Shown here piece by piece: positions 46,575 through 53,801 of a stretch of 64,000 bases of DNA (position 1 is the first letter of the stretch; every line of letters begins with the position of its first letter). Under the pieces are notes generated by a model. That model made no database searches. It saw nothing but the letters and a program-made list of their open reading frames with translations, and was not told where the DNA came from. The position numbers and the translations under genes were made by a program. Source of the DNA: Clostridia bacterium (GTDB taxonomy: Bacteria > Bacillota > Clostridia > Lachnospirales > Lachnospiraceae); contig SAAH01000005.1 of the NCBI GenBank assembly GCA_009929525.1, positions 1 to 64,000 on the forward strand. Reading direction: 5' to 3'.

Positions 46575-47243
46575 TCATCCAATCCCTACATGTTTTTTCG
46601 CCATATCCAAACGATCATAAAACTGTTCATAAAAGTCCTGTGCTCCATCATAGGGTTCTCTAAAAAACTGTTCCAAAAGATATAGATTGGTTTTTCTTAC
46701 CATCACTTCATTTTGGATCCCACGTAATATCCGCTGAACATCTTTTTGAAAATAATGCCAGTCCGATATAAATCTCTCATATTTTTTCAGTTCCGGTGTA
46801 TCCAGCCAGTTTTTAATCTTAACCTTTGTCTTTGGTTCCTTCCTACACTCATAAATCTGAAGAAAATACTGAAAATCCCCATCATCATAACACCGCCCCA
46901 ACGGAAAAAGCCGGCAGATCCCCGGACGGATCGTATGGATATTACATCGCCCCTTCTCATTTAGAAAAGCACATCTTTGAGATACACCTACCATCTTTAG
47001 ATTAGGCAGGATAATCCCATCTACTACATGCAGTTCTACACAAGTCTGCAAAAGTTCATCAAAGCTGCACTCCAGATTCACTGTCAGCCGGAAGATATCA
47101 TTTGGATCCAGTAAAATAGATTCTCCCATGCCCTGACAGCAATCTGAGCACCCCTCACAGTCCCCGCATCCAGCTTTTACCATATCATTTGAATTGTATA
47201 GTTTTCCATCTGTGATGTCTTTTAAGTCTATTTCTCGTTCCAT
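46575..47243 (-). CDS. YkgJ-family cysteine-cluster protein
   Basis: The 222-residue protein holds CGDCEGCSDCCQGMGESILL near residues 26-45 and CAFLNEKGRCNIHTIRPGICRLFPLG near 90-115 (partly quoted), the cysteine spacing of the putative zinc/iron-chelating YkgJ family. The metal and function are unknown. GGAGAATC precedes the ATG. It is the last coding gene before the 1.3-kb structured gap upstream. Confidence 0.88.
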   Translation of the reverse strand: MEREIDLKDITDGKLYNSNDMVKAGCGDCEGCSDCCQGMGESILLDPNDIFRLTVNLECSFDELLQTCVELHVVDGIILPNLKMVGVSQRCAFLNEKGRCNIHTIRPGICRLFPLGRCYDDGDFQYFLQIYECRKEPKTKVKIKNWLDTPELKKYERFISDWHYFQKDVQRILRGIQNEVMVRKTNLYLLEQFFREPYDGAQDFYEQFYDRLDMAKKHVGIG

Positions 47244-47323
47244 GTATTTTGATTCTCCTTTTATGCCGATCTTGCTGGCTATCTATTCTTTCTTGTGTTG
47301 CTTGCTGCTTGATTTGATTTAAT

Positions 47324-47351
47324 TTGATTTGAAACTAGTTTATTCTATCAT
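47324..47351 (+). promoter_or_regulatory. Candidate promoter reading toward element C
   Basis: TTGATT (47324-47329) and TATCAT (47346-47351) are spaced by 16 bp on the plus strand, about 190 bp before element C. The region is AT-rich, with TTGATTT repeated, so a chance match is possible. Confidence 0.3.
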
Positions 47352-47445
47352 ATATTTTTGGGGGTGTTAATCTCTTTTATGCTTTTGGGGTGATTTTGTG
47401 AAATGATTGGGATGGTTTTTGGTGGTCAAATCAGAGCGAATGGGA

Positions 47446-47549
47446 TTTCATGGGGACGCCATAACTTTTGCTTTCATGGGGACGCCATAACTTTTGCTTT
47501 CATGGGGACGCCATAACTTTTGCTTTCATGGGGACGCCATAACTTTTGC
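47446..47549 (+). repeat. Four perfect tandem copies of a 26-bp unit
   Basis: The unit runs from TTTCATGGGGACGCC to ACTTTTGC and is repeated four times without a mismatch. The last copy runs directly into the left arm of element C. A single related copy borders element A in the same relative position, so the unit is the boundary of the element, expanded here. Confidence 0.95.
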
Positions 47550-47714
47550 GTAGGAGGATTTTCCAAACGAGAGCAGAGAACTCCCAAGCTAACGGCCAAC
47601 CCGCACTAAGCTCATCGCCAGAGGGCTCTTCGCTAAGTGCTTGCTAGGCCGTGGATCTCGTGAGCTTCTCTAAACGCTCTCAAATTGTTTGGAAAATCCT
47701 CCTACGCAAAAGTT
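47541..47714 (+). ncRNA. Structured element C (family of three)
   Basis: Arms 47541-47568 and 47687-47714 are perfect 28-bp inverted repeats. The core matches element A on its minus strand over most of its length and element B in layout. Inner helices are GAGAGC/GCTCTC (47569-47574 with 47676-47681), GAGAA/TTCTC, ACGGC/GCCGT and GCACT/AGTGC. Conserved single strands are AACG, CTAAG on both sides of the apical hairpin, and CAAATTGTT before the closing arm. Compared with A, the terminal stem differs at many positions with matching changes on both arms. It lies antisense to flanking genes. Confidence 0.68.
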
Positions 47715-47819
47715 TTGGCTGGCTGTTGGATGCGTGAGATGGTATGTTTGGATTTCTTGGAATTAAAATGTATGCAAGGAAGGAAACAAGTTTGAGGCTT
47801 CTGAGAAATTATATATACG

Positions 47820-47933
47820 TTATAAAAAGTATCTCCGCGGCATATAGAATCTTTTTTCTTTTTCTGCCACACATTTTTCAAAAAGTGAGGCATGTTTATC
47901 CCAAACTGAGTCTATATGCCTAATTCCACTCAT
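47820..47933 (-). CDS. Tiny ORF, 37 codons, possible gene remnant
   Basis: The frame starts at an ATG overlapping the stop of the preceding small ORF (ATGA) with AGGAG upstream. It encodes MSGIRHIDSVWDKHASLF and ends RFYMPRRYFL. The composition is protein-like. The ending resembles short frames beside elements A (AYMPRGTIYK) and B (FYMPHFTSTSL). It may be the frameshifted tail of the neighbouring 63-codon frame rather than a separate gene. No function is recognised. Confidence 0.25.
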   Translation of the reverse strand: MSGIRHIDSVWDKHASLFEKCVAEKEKRFYMPRRYFL

Positions 47934-48121
47934 TTTCTCCTAATATTCTTGAATTTCTCTCTGAAATCGAGGTACTGGCTTTGATTTTTTACATATATGC
48001 CACATGCCACAAATCTATCTTTTGTTTGCCTTTCTATCACCTGTGTATTCCTGAAACCAGAACTCATGTAAAGAAGTAAATCTTGAAACTCCTGAGAAGT
48101 CGCACGCAATACACCATGCAA
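47930..48121 (-). CDS. Small ORF, 63 codons, possible gene remnant
   Basis: The frame begins at a TTG at 48121 (or enters from upstream) and encodes a charged, mixed sequence including SQEFQDLLLYMSSGFRNTQV and FVACGIYVKNQSQYLDFREK. It ends overlapping the next tiny ORF. No family is recognised. No convincing ribosome site precedes it, and the upstream 40 bp belong to element D's flank. Confidence 0.25.
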   Translation of the reverse strand: MHGVLRATSQEFQDLLLYMSSGFRNTQVIERQTKDRFVACGIYVKNQSQYLDFREKFKNIRRK

Positions 48122-48162
48122 TTTATCCAGCCCAGCTAGCTCTTCTCATCTCCAACACCCAG

Positions 48163-48441
48163 CTATCCCAGCATAGGCTGCTTAGGGCAGGAGAAGGGAG
48201 GCGTGCCTGCATTGGAGTTGGCTGATGATAATCTTAGGGGGAAGGCGGCAGGTTCTATGGAGTGGGATGTGCTCACCAAAGCACATCTCAAGGTCACCTG
48301 AGGTGTGTATGCATCAGGCATACATGCCGAATGTGACCGATCTTCATAAAACCTGTCGCCTTCCCCCTTAGATTTTCACAGCGAAACTCCCTCGCAGGCA
48401 CGCCTCCCTTCCCCTGCCCTAAGCAGTCTATGCTGGGATAG
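48163..48441 (+). ncRNA. Structured element D, large multi-branched hairpin
   Basis: An outer 48-bp stem (48163-48210 with 48394-48441) has only two non-Watson-Crick positions. Inside it is a 24-bp stem (48231-48254 with 48350-48373) with two, then two side hairpins: one GATGTGC/GCACATC and one closed by GGTCAC/GTGACC containing TGTATGC/GCATACA. Read as plus-strand RNA, three of five imperfect positions are G-U and only one is A-C; the reverse holds for minus. This favours a plus-strand RNA. It shares no core motifs with elements A-C. Function unknown. Confidence 0.62.
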
Positions 48442-48522
48442 CGTCCCCCTCACCCTAAACACTCTATGTCGGGATAGCGTCCCCTCACCCTAAACACTCC
48501 ATGCCAGAATAACGTCCCACCT
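48417..48522 (+). repeat. Three tandem copies of a 35-36-bp unit at the end of element D
   Basis: Copies start at 48417, 48453 and 48488 with CCCTAARCA and contain a GGGATAGCGTCCCC-like core; the third is the most diverged. The first copy is the 3' end of element D, so the array is an expansion of the element's boundary. The array touches the spoIIIAH stop codon. Confidence 0.85.
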
Positions 48523-49202
48523 TATTTCTCCTCGCCAACCTCTTCACCTCCACGCATTGGTGTAATAACAATATTCTCCGCTGGCACCCCCGTCTTTCTC
48601 TTCACGATATCCTCAATCTGTGCCCTGCTGGCATCATCTACAGTTTCTGAAGGTACCACGATATCCGCCGTCTCTCCTGTCAGGTTTACCACCACATCAG
48701 GAAAACCTTTTGCCTCCAGAAGCAGTTCTGCTGCTGATTCTTTCTCGACCATATCTGTCATACTGACCATGCTTGCAACGGCGCTTTGCCGTTCCTGTTC
48801 TGTCAGATCTGAATTATTGATGATCTCAAGCAATGTTTCTTTGTTCTGTGAACGGATCTGCTCCCTGTCCACCCGGGCCTGTGCCATATATGTAGAAGCA
48901 CCGGTAAGAACGGCTTCTCCTGGTATATCTGTTGCTGCATCAGCGGTATCGCTGTTTGTCTCACTTCCTTCTTCCAGTGCAGCCGTCTCATCGGTGATAT
49001 CCCCATCAAGGCTTTCTATGTCACTGAGTATGGAATCCATATCAGTTGCTGTATCAGAAGCCTCTGTTTCATTCTTTGTATTTTTTGCTGAAGTGTCTGT
49101 AGTCTTTAACTTTGAATCCGAGTAGCTGATATATCCGGCTGCTGCTATCATAACTGCCAGTGCTGTGATGATGATTTGATTTTTCTTAAAAATTTTCTTC
49201 AC
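48522..49202 (-). CDS. spoIIIAH: Stage III sporulation protein AH
   Basis: SpoIIIAH forms, with forespore SpoIIQ, the ring channel linking mother cell and forespore. A membrane helix near residues 9-28 is followed by an acidic linker and the C-terminal ring domain containing SVTDMVEKESAAELLLEAKGF-like sequence and VVPSETVDDASRAQIEDIVK. The GTG at 49202 follows GAGGAGAG well; a GTG at 49217 in the same frame lacks such a site. It is the last gene of the spoIIIA operon. Confidence 0.9.
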   Translation of the reverse strand: MKKIFKKNQIIITALAVMIAAAGYISYSDSKLKTTDTSAKNTKNETEASDTATDMDSILSDIESLDGDITDETAALEEGSETNSDTADAATDIPGEAVLTGASTYMAQARVDREQIRSQNKETLLEIINNSDLTEQERQSAVASMVSMTDMVEKESAAELLLEAKGFPDVVVNLTGETADIVVPSETVDDASRAQIEDIVKRKTGVPAENIVITPMRGGEEVGEEK

Positions 49203-49213
49203 TGCCTCTCTCC

Positions 49214-49789
49214 TCACTTCATTTTCAATACTTTGATTTTATGGGCTTCCACATGAAATAAAGCCATCACCGCTTCCTGTATCTGTTGTACCAGTACCGG
49301 ATCATCTCCCCCCTCAGCGATCACCAGGACTCCCCTTATCTCAGGATACGTCTCAGAAGCAACGTATGGTATCTGACTCCCATCGTCTGTCTCCTCAAAA
49401 ACGGTTGTCTCCTGACTACTCGTGGACTGGCTGTCATTTTCTAAACCCTCCCCGTCTTTTTGAGTAGTACTCTCCATATCCGTCGGACTATCCTTCTCTA
49501 CAATCTTCCTTCCAGTAGATTCCATCGTGATCACAACCTGAACACTCCCAACCCCCTGGACTTTTGAAAGTGCCTGGGTAAGCTGCTGCTCGTATTCCAT
49601 TCGGATATCTGAACCTGCCGCCATCTCATTTTGATCCGGCTGCTCCCCGTTTTCATTTTTTGCATCTGTTTTTGGATCTGCTTTTTTTACTGGGAGTGCA
49701 ACAACCAGAAGCAAAAGACCTGCCAGCCCACAGACGATCCACTGCTCTTTTTTCATTTTCTTTACTGCGGTTATCACTCTATCCTTCAT
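49214..49789 (-). CDS. spoIIIAG: Stage III sporulation protein AG
   Basis: SpoIIIAG builds a large ring in the mother-cell membrane facing the forespore. The 191-residue protein has one membrane helix (about 17-30). A ring-building domain follows with YEQQLTQALSKVQGVGSVQVVITMEST near 65-90 (partly quoted), an inserted threonine/serine-rich loop, and a C-terminal GVLVIAEGGDDPVLVQQIQEAV. Confidence 0.93.
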   Translation of the reverse strand: MKDRVITAVKKMKKEQWIVCGLAGLLLLVVALPVKKADPKTDAKNENGEQPDQNEMAAGSDIRMEYEQQLTQALSKVQGVGSVQVVITMESTGRKIVEKDSPTDMESTTQKDGEGLENDSQSTSSQETTVFEETDDGSQIPYVASETYPEIRGVLVIAEGGDDPVLVQQIQEAVMALFHVEAHKIKVLKMK

Positions 49790-49792
49790 ACT

Positions 49793-50338
49793 TTACCCCT
49801 GTATCATTATATTTATATTCGCAGCCGGAATATGATAGACTTCTTCTAATTCGTTTTTTAAATATTTCTCCTGCTCTGATTTTGAGGAAACCACGTGTTT
49901 GTGTTCTTTCTCTGCATTAAGCGATTGTTTTATCACCAGTGATATCTCATTCAATTCCAAGGAATCGCGGTCAAAGAATGTAACTGTACACCTGCTCACC
50001 ACGTAACCATAACTTAATAGAAGTTCCCCGATCTGACCTTTCATCTCGCGTTCGCAGGCATTTTTTACATAATCTTCTCCTACGATTTCCTGGCGAGCGG
50101 ACTCTCTTAACAACTCTTCATATTCCTCATCCAGTGAATCTGCCAATACCTGCTGACTCAGTTTTGTTTCCAGCCCTGTCACCTGAAGAAGCGGTTTTAA
50201 AAGTAAGATCACAAGGATCATCCCCATAAAATACCGCAAATATTTTCTCTCCTCACTGCCCGGAAGAAAATTCATGACTGCTGACAAAAAAATAAAGTAA
50301 AATGCGATATTCCTCACCCATTCAGATATCCATTCCAT
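49793..50338 (-). CDS. spoIIIAF: Stage III sporulation protein AF
   Basis: The 181-residue protein has two N-terminal membrane helices (about 10-27 and 35-53; YLRYFMGMILVILLLKPLL is typical of SpoIIIAF), then a soluble domain ending in a ring-building-like fold (YVVSRCTVTFFD). It belongs to the SpoIIIA channel assembly. GGAATG-type ribosome site precedes the ATG. Confidence 0.9.
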   Translation of the reverse strand: MEWISEWVRNIAFYFIFLSAVMNFLPGSEERKYLRYFMGMILVILLLKPLLQVTGLETKLSQQVLADSLDEEYEELLRESARQEIVGEDYVKNACEREMKGQIGELLLSYGYVVSRCTVTFFDRDSLELNEISLVIKQSLNAEKEHKHVVSSKSEQEKYLKNELEEVYHIPAANINIMIQG

Positions 50339-50350
50339 ATTACGCCATTC

Positions 50351-51544
50351 CTATCCCAGTGTTCCCGCCAGTATAGCTACCGTCAGCAAAAATAAAATCT
50401 CCACAGTAAACAAAAGTCTGAGCAAAAGTGCGATGCTCTCTCCCATCATCTGGACGCATCCAACGATACGCTTGTCTGTGATCGGTTGGACCAATGCTGC
50501 GGTCAGCTGATAAAGCACTGAACTTACCCCCAGCGAAACAAGAGGGACGATGGCGGCCAAAACCATAATGATCACTGCCGCAGCTCCAATACAGTTTTTC
50601 ACAAGAACAGCTGATCCCAGTACCATCTGGGTCACACCGCTGAATATATTTCCCACCCCCGGGATTGCTCCTGCTGTTTTCCCTATCACAGTACGTTTCA
50701 GTGCATCAACAGCCGGTGAGATCAGTCTCTGCACCAACTGCATGCCGAGCATAACACCTACGATCGTCTTTAACACCCATATGATCCCATTTTTCAGAAG
50801 TTCCGTCAGTTTTGAGAGAAATTCCTCCCGGGTCAGATAGTTGATCAATTCCATCAACAGATAAATGCGAACACACGGAACAAGTATCTTCAATATTATT
50901 TTTTCCGACAAAAAGATAATGATCATGATCATCTGATAAAATACAGTCGCCGTAGATATTCCCGAAGCCACTCCCATCGCCAGATAATAAGACGGAAGCA
51001 GCGCCTTCATAAATGTCATAATGCCATTTAACGTATCTTCTATCTGCCCTGCAAAACTTTCAAAGGTTTTTAAAAGCATCACAAACAGCAGAAGATACAC
51101 CATGTAAAATGAAATTTCTCCTATCTGCTGATTTTGAAATACCTGTGACAGATTCGACAATATGGAAGCCAGAAGGACCAGGAAAATGATCTGGATGAAA
51201 GTATTTTTTTGTATACCCACTGCCTCTTCTAATAATTTTCCAAATGCTTCCTTAAGCATATTACTGTCCAGTGCCTGTTTTCCCTCTTTTAGATTGTTCA
51301 TCATCTCACCAAAAGAAATATCATCCTCCAAAAGTGCATCAACTGCCCGTTCAACTTCCCGAAGCTCCATATCTCCCATGATTTCTTCTTCAATATATTC
51401 TTCTTTGTTATATCCCTCATCGTTATATGATTTTTCCTCATCCTGATCAGCAGATGTAAGACATGTACTCCCCCCTAGAGCTAAGACAAATACCACTAGG
51501 ATCAGGAGGCATTTGCTGCGTCCCCTCCTATCCCAAAAATTCAT
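50351..51544 (-). CDS. spoIIIAE: Stage III sporulation protein AE
   Basis: SpoIIIAE is a polytopic membrane protein of the channel, proposed to act like a transporter. The 397 residues comprise a signal-like start, an acidic exported segment with FGEMMNNLKEGKQALDSNML, then about seven membrane helices with LLPSYYLAMGVASGISTATV and MLGMQLVQRLISPAVDALKRT. The start overlaps spoIIIAD by 17 bp. Confidence 0.94.
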   Translation of the reverse strand: MNFWDRRGRSKCLLILVVFVLALGGSTCLTSADQDEEKSYNDEGYNKEEYIEEEIMGDMELREVERAVDALLEDDISFGEMMNNLKEGKQALDSNMLKEAFGKLLEEAVGIQKNTFIQIIFLVLLASILSNLSQVFQNQQIGEISFYMVYLLLFVMLLKTFESFAGQIEDTLNGIMTFMKALLPSYYLAMGVASGISTATVFYQMIMIIIFLSEKIILKILVPCVRIYLLMELINYLTREEFLSKLTELLKNGIIWVLKTIVGVMLGMQLVQRLISPAVDALKRTVIGKTAGAIPGVGNIFSGVTQMVLGSAVLVKNCIGAAAVIIMVLAAIVPLVSLGVSSVLYQLTAALVQPITDKRIVGCVQMMGESIALLLRLLFTVEILFLLTVAILAGTLG

Positions 51545-51914
51545 GTATCGTCTCCAAAAGTGCTGTTAGCACCGGCATGCTGACAGCAAGGACAGCCAGT
51601 CTTCCAAAGAGTTCCACCTGACTGGCTATTGCCGAATATCCTGCATCTTTACAGATTCCAGCCGAAAACTGACCGATGTATGTGATTCCTATCATTTTCA
51701 GAAGAATATTCATATAAGCTGTCTCCACTGGTATGTATTCCTGAATACTCTTTATCGCCTCCAAAAGATAAGACAATTTCCCCACTGCAAGAAAAAGAAT
51801 CATCAGGCCTGCTGCCAGTGTGACATAAAAAGAATATTCCGGCTTTACTTCTTTTACAAGAATCGCCAGAAAAACTCCCGCAATCCCTATCACTGATATT
51901 CGGATAATCTCCAT
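51528..51914 (-). CDS. spoIIIAD: Stage III sporulation protein AD
   Basis: This roughly 128-residue membrane protein has four helices and begins MEIIRISVIGIAGVFLAILV with KPEYSFYVTLAAGLMILFLA next, the SpoIIIAD pattern. A second conserved part is YIPVETAYMNILLKMIGITY. The ATG at 51914 matches family starts; the ATG at 51923 sits almost on the ribosome site. Confidence 0.92.
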   Translation of the reverse strand: MEIIRISVIGIAGVFLAILVKEVKPEYSFYVTLAAGLMILFLAVGKLSYLLEAIKSIQEYIPVETAYMNILLKMIGITYIGQFSAGICKDAGYSAIASQVELFGRLAVLAVSMPVLTALLETIHEFLG

Positions 51915-51929
51915 ACGTCTCATCTTCTC

Positions 51930-52124
51930 CTATAAAGAGAACAGCTTTTTAATAGTTTCAAATAACTCGTAGATATAAGGAAGCAGCCAGAACAATACCA
52001 GGATCAGTCCCGCAAGACTGGTCAAAAAAGCCTGTTCTTCACGCCCACTGTGTTTTAGGACCTGGCTGAGAACTGACACAAGGATTCCCACAGCGCCTAT
52101 TTTGAAAATAATACTAACCTCCAC
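51930..52124 (-). CDS. spoIIIAC: Stage III sporulation protein AC
   Basis: SpoIIIAC is a small two-helix membrane protein. A GTG start at 52124, five bases after GGGAGG, gives 64 residues beginning VEVSIIFKIGAVGILVSVL and ending FWLLPYIYELFETIKKLF, the expected length and sequence. The same frame stays open upstream for 80 more codons inside spoIIIAB, but that extension is not SpoIIIAC-like and is a shadow. Confidence 0.92.
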   Translation of the reverse strand: MEVSIIFKIGAVGILVSVLSQVLKHSGREEQAFLTSLAGLILVLFWLLPYIYELFETIKKLFSL

Positions 52125-52156
52125 GACCGCCTCCCTCCTTTTCCCGCCTCTTTGTA

Positions 52157-52675
52157 TCACAACAGCAATATCACAAAAAAGGCCCCGCCAAGAATCCCAA
52201 GGCTCCGAAATAATTTTCTTTTTCCCGGAAGTTCTGTCATTAACAGTTCCATCTTCTGCCCCTGTTCCTTCAGATATCGGTCTAGAAGATGGATCTGCAT
52301 CTGTTTGTCCAGATACCCCAGGCTGCTTACTGTCTGATAAAATGCTTCCAAATCTTCCTTCCAAAGGCAGGTATCCTTCAGTTCTCTTTTCATCGTCTGT
52401 TCAAGCACCTCTGAGAATTCTTCTCCCGATGACTTTCTCAGATTGCATGCCAGGCTGCATAAAAATCCTGCAAAAGGAGGTTTTACTTTTCCTCCGATCC
52501 GTTCAAGTGCTTCTACTAATGTGGAAGATGCAAATGTAATCTCTCCCTTTAAGCAATCTGCTATATGCATCAATATTTTAATCTGATTGATTCTCCCCTG
52601 ACACTGCTGACTTTTCCAAAAACCCAGTCCTGCACATGCTGCAAATAAAAAAATGGAGCCAGCTATTTTTATCAT
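52157..52675 (-). CDS. spoIIIAB: Stage III sporulation protein AB
   Basis: The 172-residue protein has an N-terminal membrane helix (MIKIAGSIFLFAACAGLGFW) and a helical cytoplasmic domain. Conserved features are IADCLKGEITFASSTLVEAL and LGYLDKQMQIHLLDRYLKEQ, then a C-terminal membrane helix. It resembles GspF-type assembly proteins by family knowledge. ATG 52675 overlaps the spoIIIAA stop (ATGA), so it is coupled. Confidence 0.92.
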   Translation of the reverse strand: MIKIAGSIFLFAACAGLGFWKSQQCQGRINQIKILMHIADCLKGEITFASSTLVEALERIGGKVKPPFAGFLCSLACNLRKSSGEEFSEVLEQTMKRELKDTCLWKEDLEAFYQTVSSLGYLDKQMQIHLLDRYLKEQGQKMELLMTELPGKRKLFRSLGILGGAFFVILLL

Positions 52676-53637
52676 ATTTTTGACTCCCGTTGATACAAAC
52701 AAGTTCCTCTTCCATCATAAATTTCAGAGACATTTCCGGCTGCACACCTGTTTTCGTTTTGCAGTATGATATAACGTTCAAATATATGTTCCTTCATCAG
52801 CCGGTTCAAAAGAGGTTTTTGCTGGATTTCTTCGATGGAGCTTCCATGTACCGTCGCAAGAAGCTTGCATCCACAGTTCAGGGTCATTTCAATCGCATTG
52901 ATATCCTCATAGTTACCAAGCTCATCGACTGCAATGACTGCCGGCGACATGGAACGGATCAGCATCATCATCCCCTCTGATTTTGGACAGCAGTCCAGAA
53001 GGTCAGTCCGTATCCCCACATCATTTTGGGGAATTCCCTGATAACTTCCTCCAATCTCAGACCGCTCATCCACAACCCCAACGGTACACCCCGCAAATCG
53101 ATCCGTCCCATCTGATATCTGGCGTACCAGATCCCGCAATAAGGTAGTCTTCCCGCAGCGGGGCGGGGAAATGATCAATGTATGGCACACCTGATCACTT
53201 TGGATCACAAACGGCAGGATTTTGTCTGCACACCCCATGACCTGATGGGAAAAACGGATATTGATACAGGCGATCTGCTGTACACCCTTAACCTGATGTT
53301 TTTCCAATATGATCTTGCCTGTAACACCAACCCTGTGTCCTCCCTGGATTGTTAAAAATCCCTGTCTTAATTCCTCTTCATATGCATATAGCGAATACTG
53401 GCTCAGATATTCCATGGTTGTCCTTATCTCCTCCTGCCTGACCAGATAGGCCAGTTCTCTGTGGTGTGTTAATATCCCCTGCATTGATACAAAATACTCC
53501 GTTCCATCCTGCCATAAAATCAATGGTTTTCCTGCCCTTAGCCGGATTTCCTGGAGCAGCTCCGAATCCCAGGGTGCCTGCTTTAATATTTCCCGGATGG
53601 TTCCCGGAAACAGACGAAGAATCTCCTCCCGCTTCAT
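52672..53637 (-). CDS. spoIIIAA: Stage III sporulation protein AA (secretion ATPase)
   Basis: SpoIIIAA is the AAA-type ATPase energising the mother cell-to-forespore channel. The 321-residue protein carries Walker A SPPRCGKTTLLRDLVRQI near 155-172 and Walker B AVIAVDELGNYED near 237. Conserved GVTGKIILEKHQVKGV lies before them. ATG 53637 follows AGAGGTGA; the frame also opens with GTG/ATG a few codons upstream. It is the first gene of the eight-gene operon. Confidence 0.95.
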   Translation of the reverse strand: MKREEILRLFPGTIREILKQAPWDSELLQEIRLRAGKPLILWQDGTEYFVSMQGILTHHRELAYLVRQEEIRTTMEYLSQYSLYAYEEELRQGFLTIQGGHRVGVTGKIILEKHQVKGVQQIACINIRFSHQVMGCADKILPFVIQSDQVCHTLIISPPRCGKTTLLRDLVRQISDGTDRFAGCTVGVVDERSEIGGSYQGIPQNDVGIRTDLLDCCPKSEGMMMLIRSMSPAVIAVDELGNYEDINAIEMTLNCGCKLLATVHGSSIEEIQQKPLLNRLMKEHIFERYIILQNENRCAAGNVSEIYDGRGTCLYQRESKI

Positions 53638-53656
53638 TCTCATCACCTCTTACTTA

Positions 53657-53682
53657 TATATATGTGGACAACCGATAAATAT
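53657..53682 (-). promoter_or_regulatory. Candidate sigma-E promoter of the spoIIIA operon
   Basis: On the minus strand ATATT (53678-53682) and CATATATA (53657-53664) are separated by 13 bp, resembling the mother-cell sigma-E consensus. The transcription start would fall about 13 bases before the chosen spoIIIAA ATG. Mother-cell expression fits the known role. Confidence 0.55.
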
Positions 53683-53752
53683 GTGAAGAATCCTGCTTGC
53701 CGGATTCGCCTCCTGTGTCGGTCCGATTGGTTATCGCAGTTCGCCTCTGACA

Positions 53753-53801
53753 CAAAAAAATGGAACTGTCCGCCGTCCATAAGATCAACGAGACAATTCC
53801 A
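53753..53801 (-). terminator. Terminator overlapping the end of the Sfp-type gene
   Basis: On the minus strand GGAATTGTC pairs with GACAGTTCC (one G-U) and is followed by ATTTTTTTGTG. The upstream arm lies inside the last codons of the phosphopantetheinyl transferase gene. Confidence 0.7.

Larger units (their letters stand above)
47244..48521. other. Long gap with element C, repeats, tiny ORFs and element D
   Basis: This 1.28-kb stretch separates the YkgJ-type gene from spoIIIAH. From left to right it holds a candidate plus-strand promoter, a T/G-rich tract, a 26-bp x4 array, element C, paired GGCATATAG/CTATATGCC motifs, two tiny overlapping minus-strand frames, element D and a 35-bp x3 array that ends at the spoIIIAH stop. 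Confidence 0.65.

Noticed and set aside
47446..47549. 26-bp repeats as a CRISPR array
   Set aside because: Copies are directly adjacent with no spacers, only four units, and no cas genes in the window.
51930..52364. 144-codon version of spoIIIAC
   Set aside because: The extra N-terminal part overlaps spoIIIAB out of frame and is unlike SpoIIIAC; the GTG start with a good ribosome site gives the normal 64 residues.
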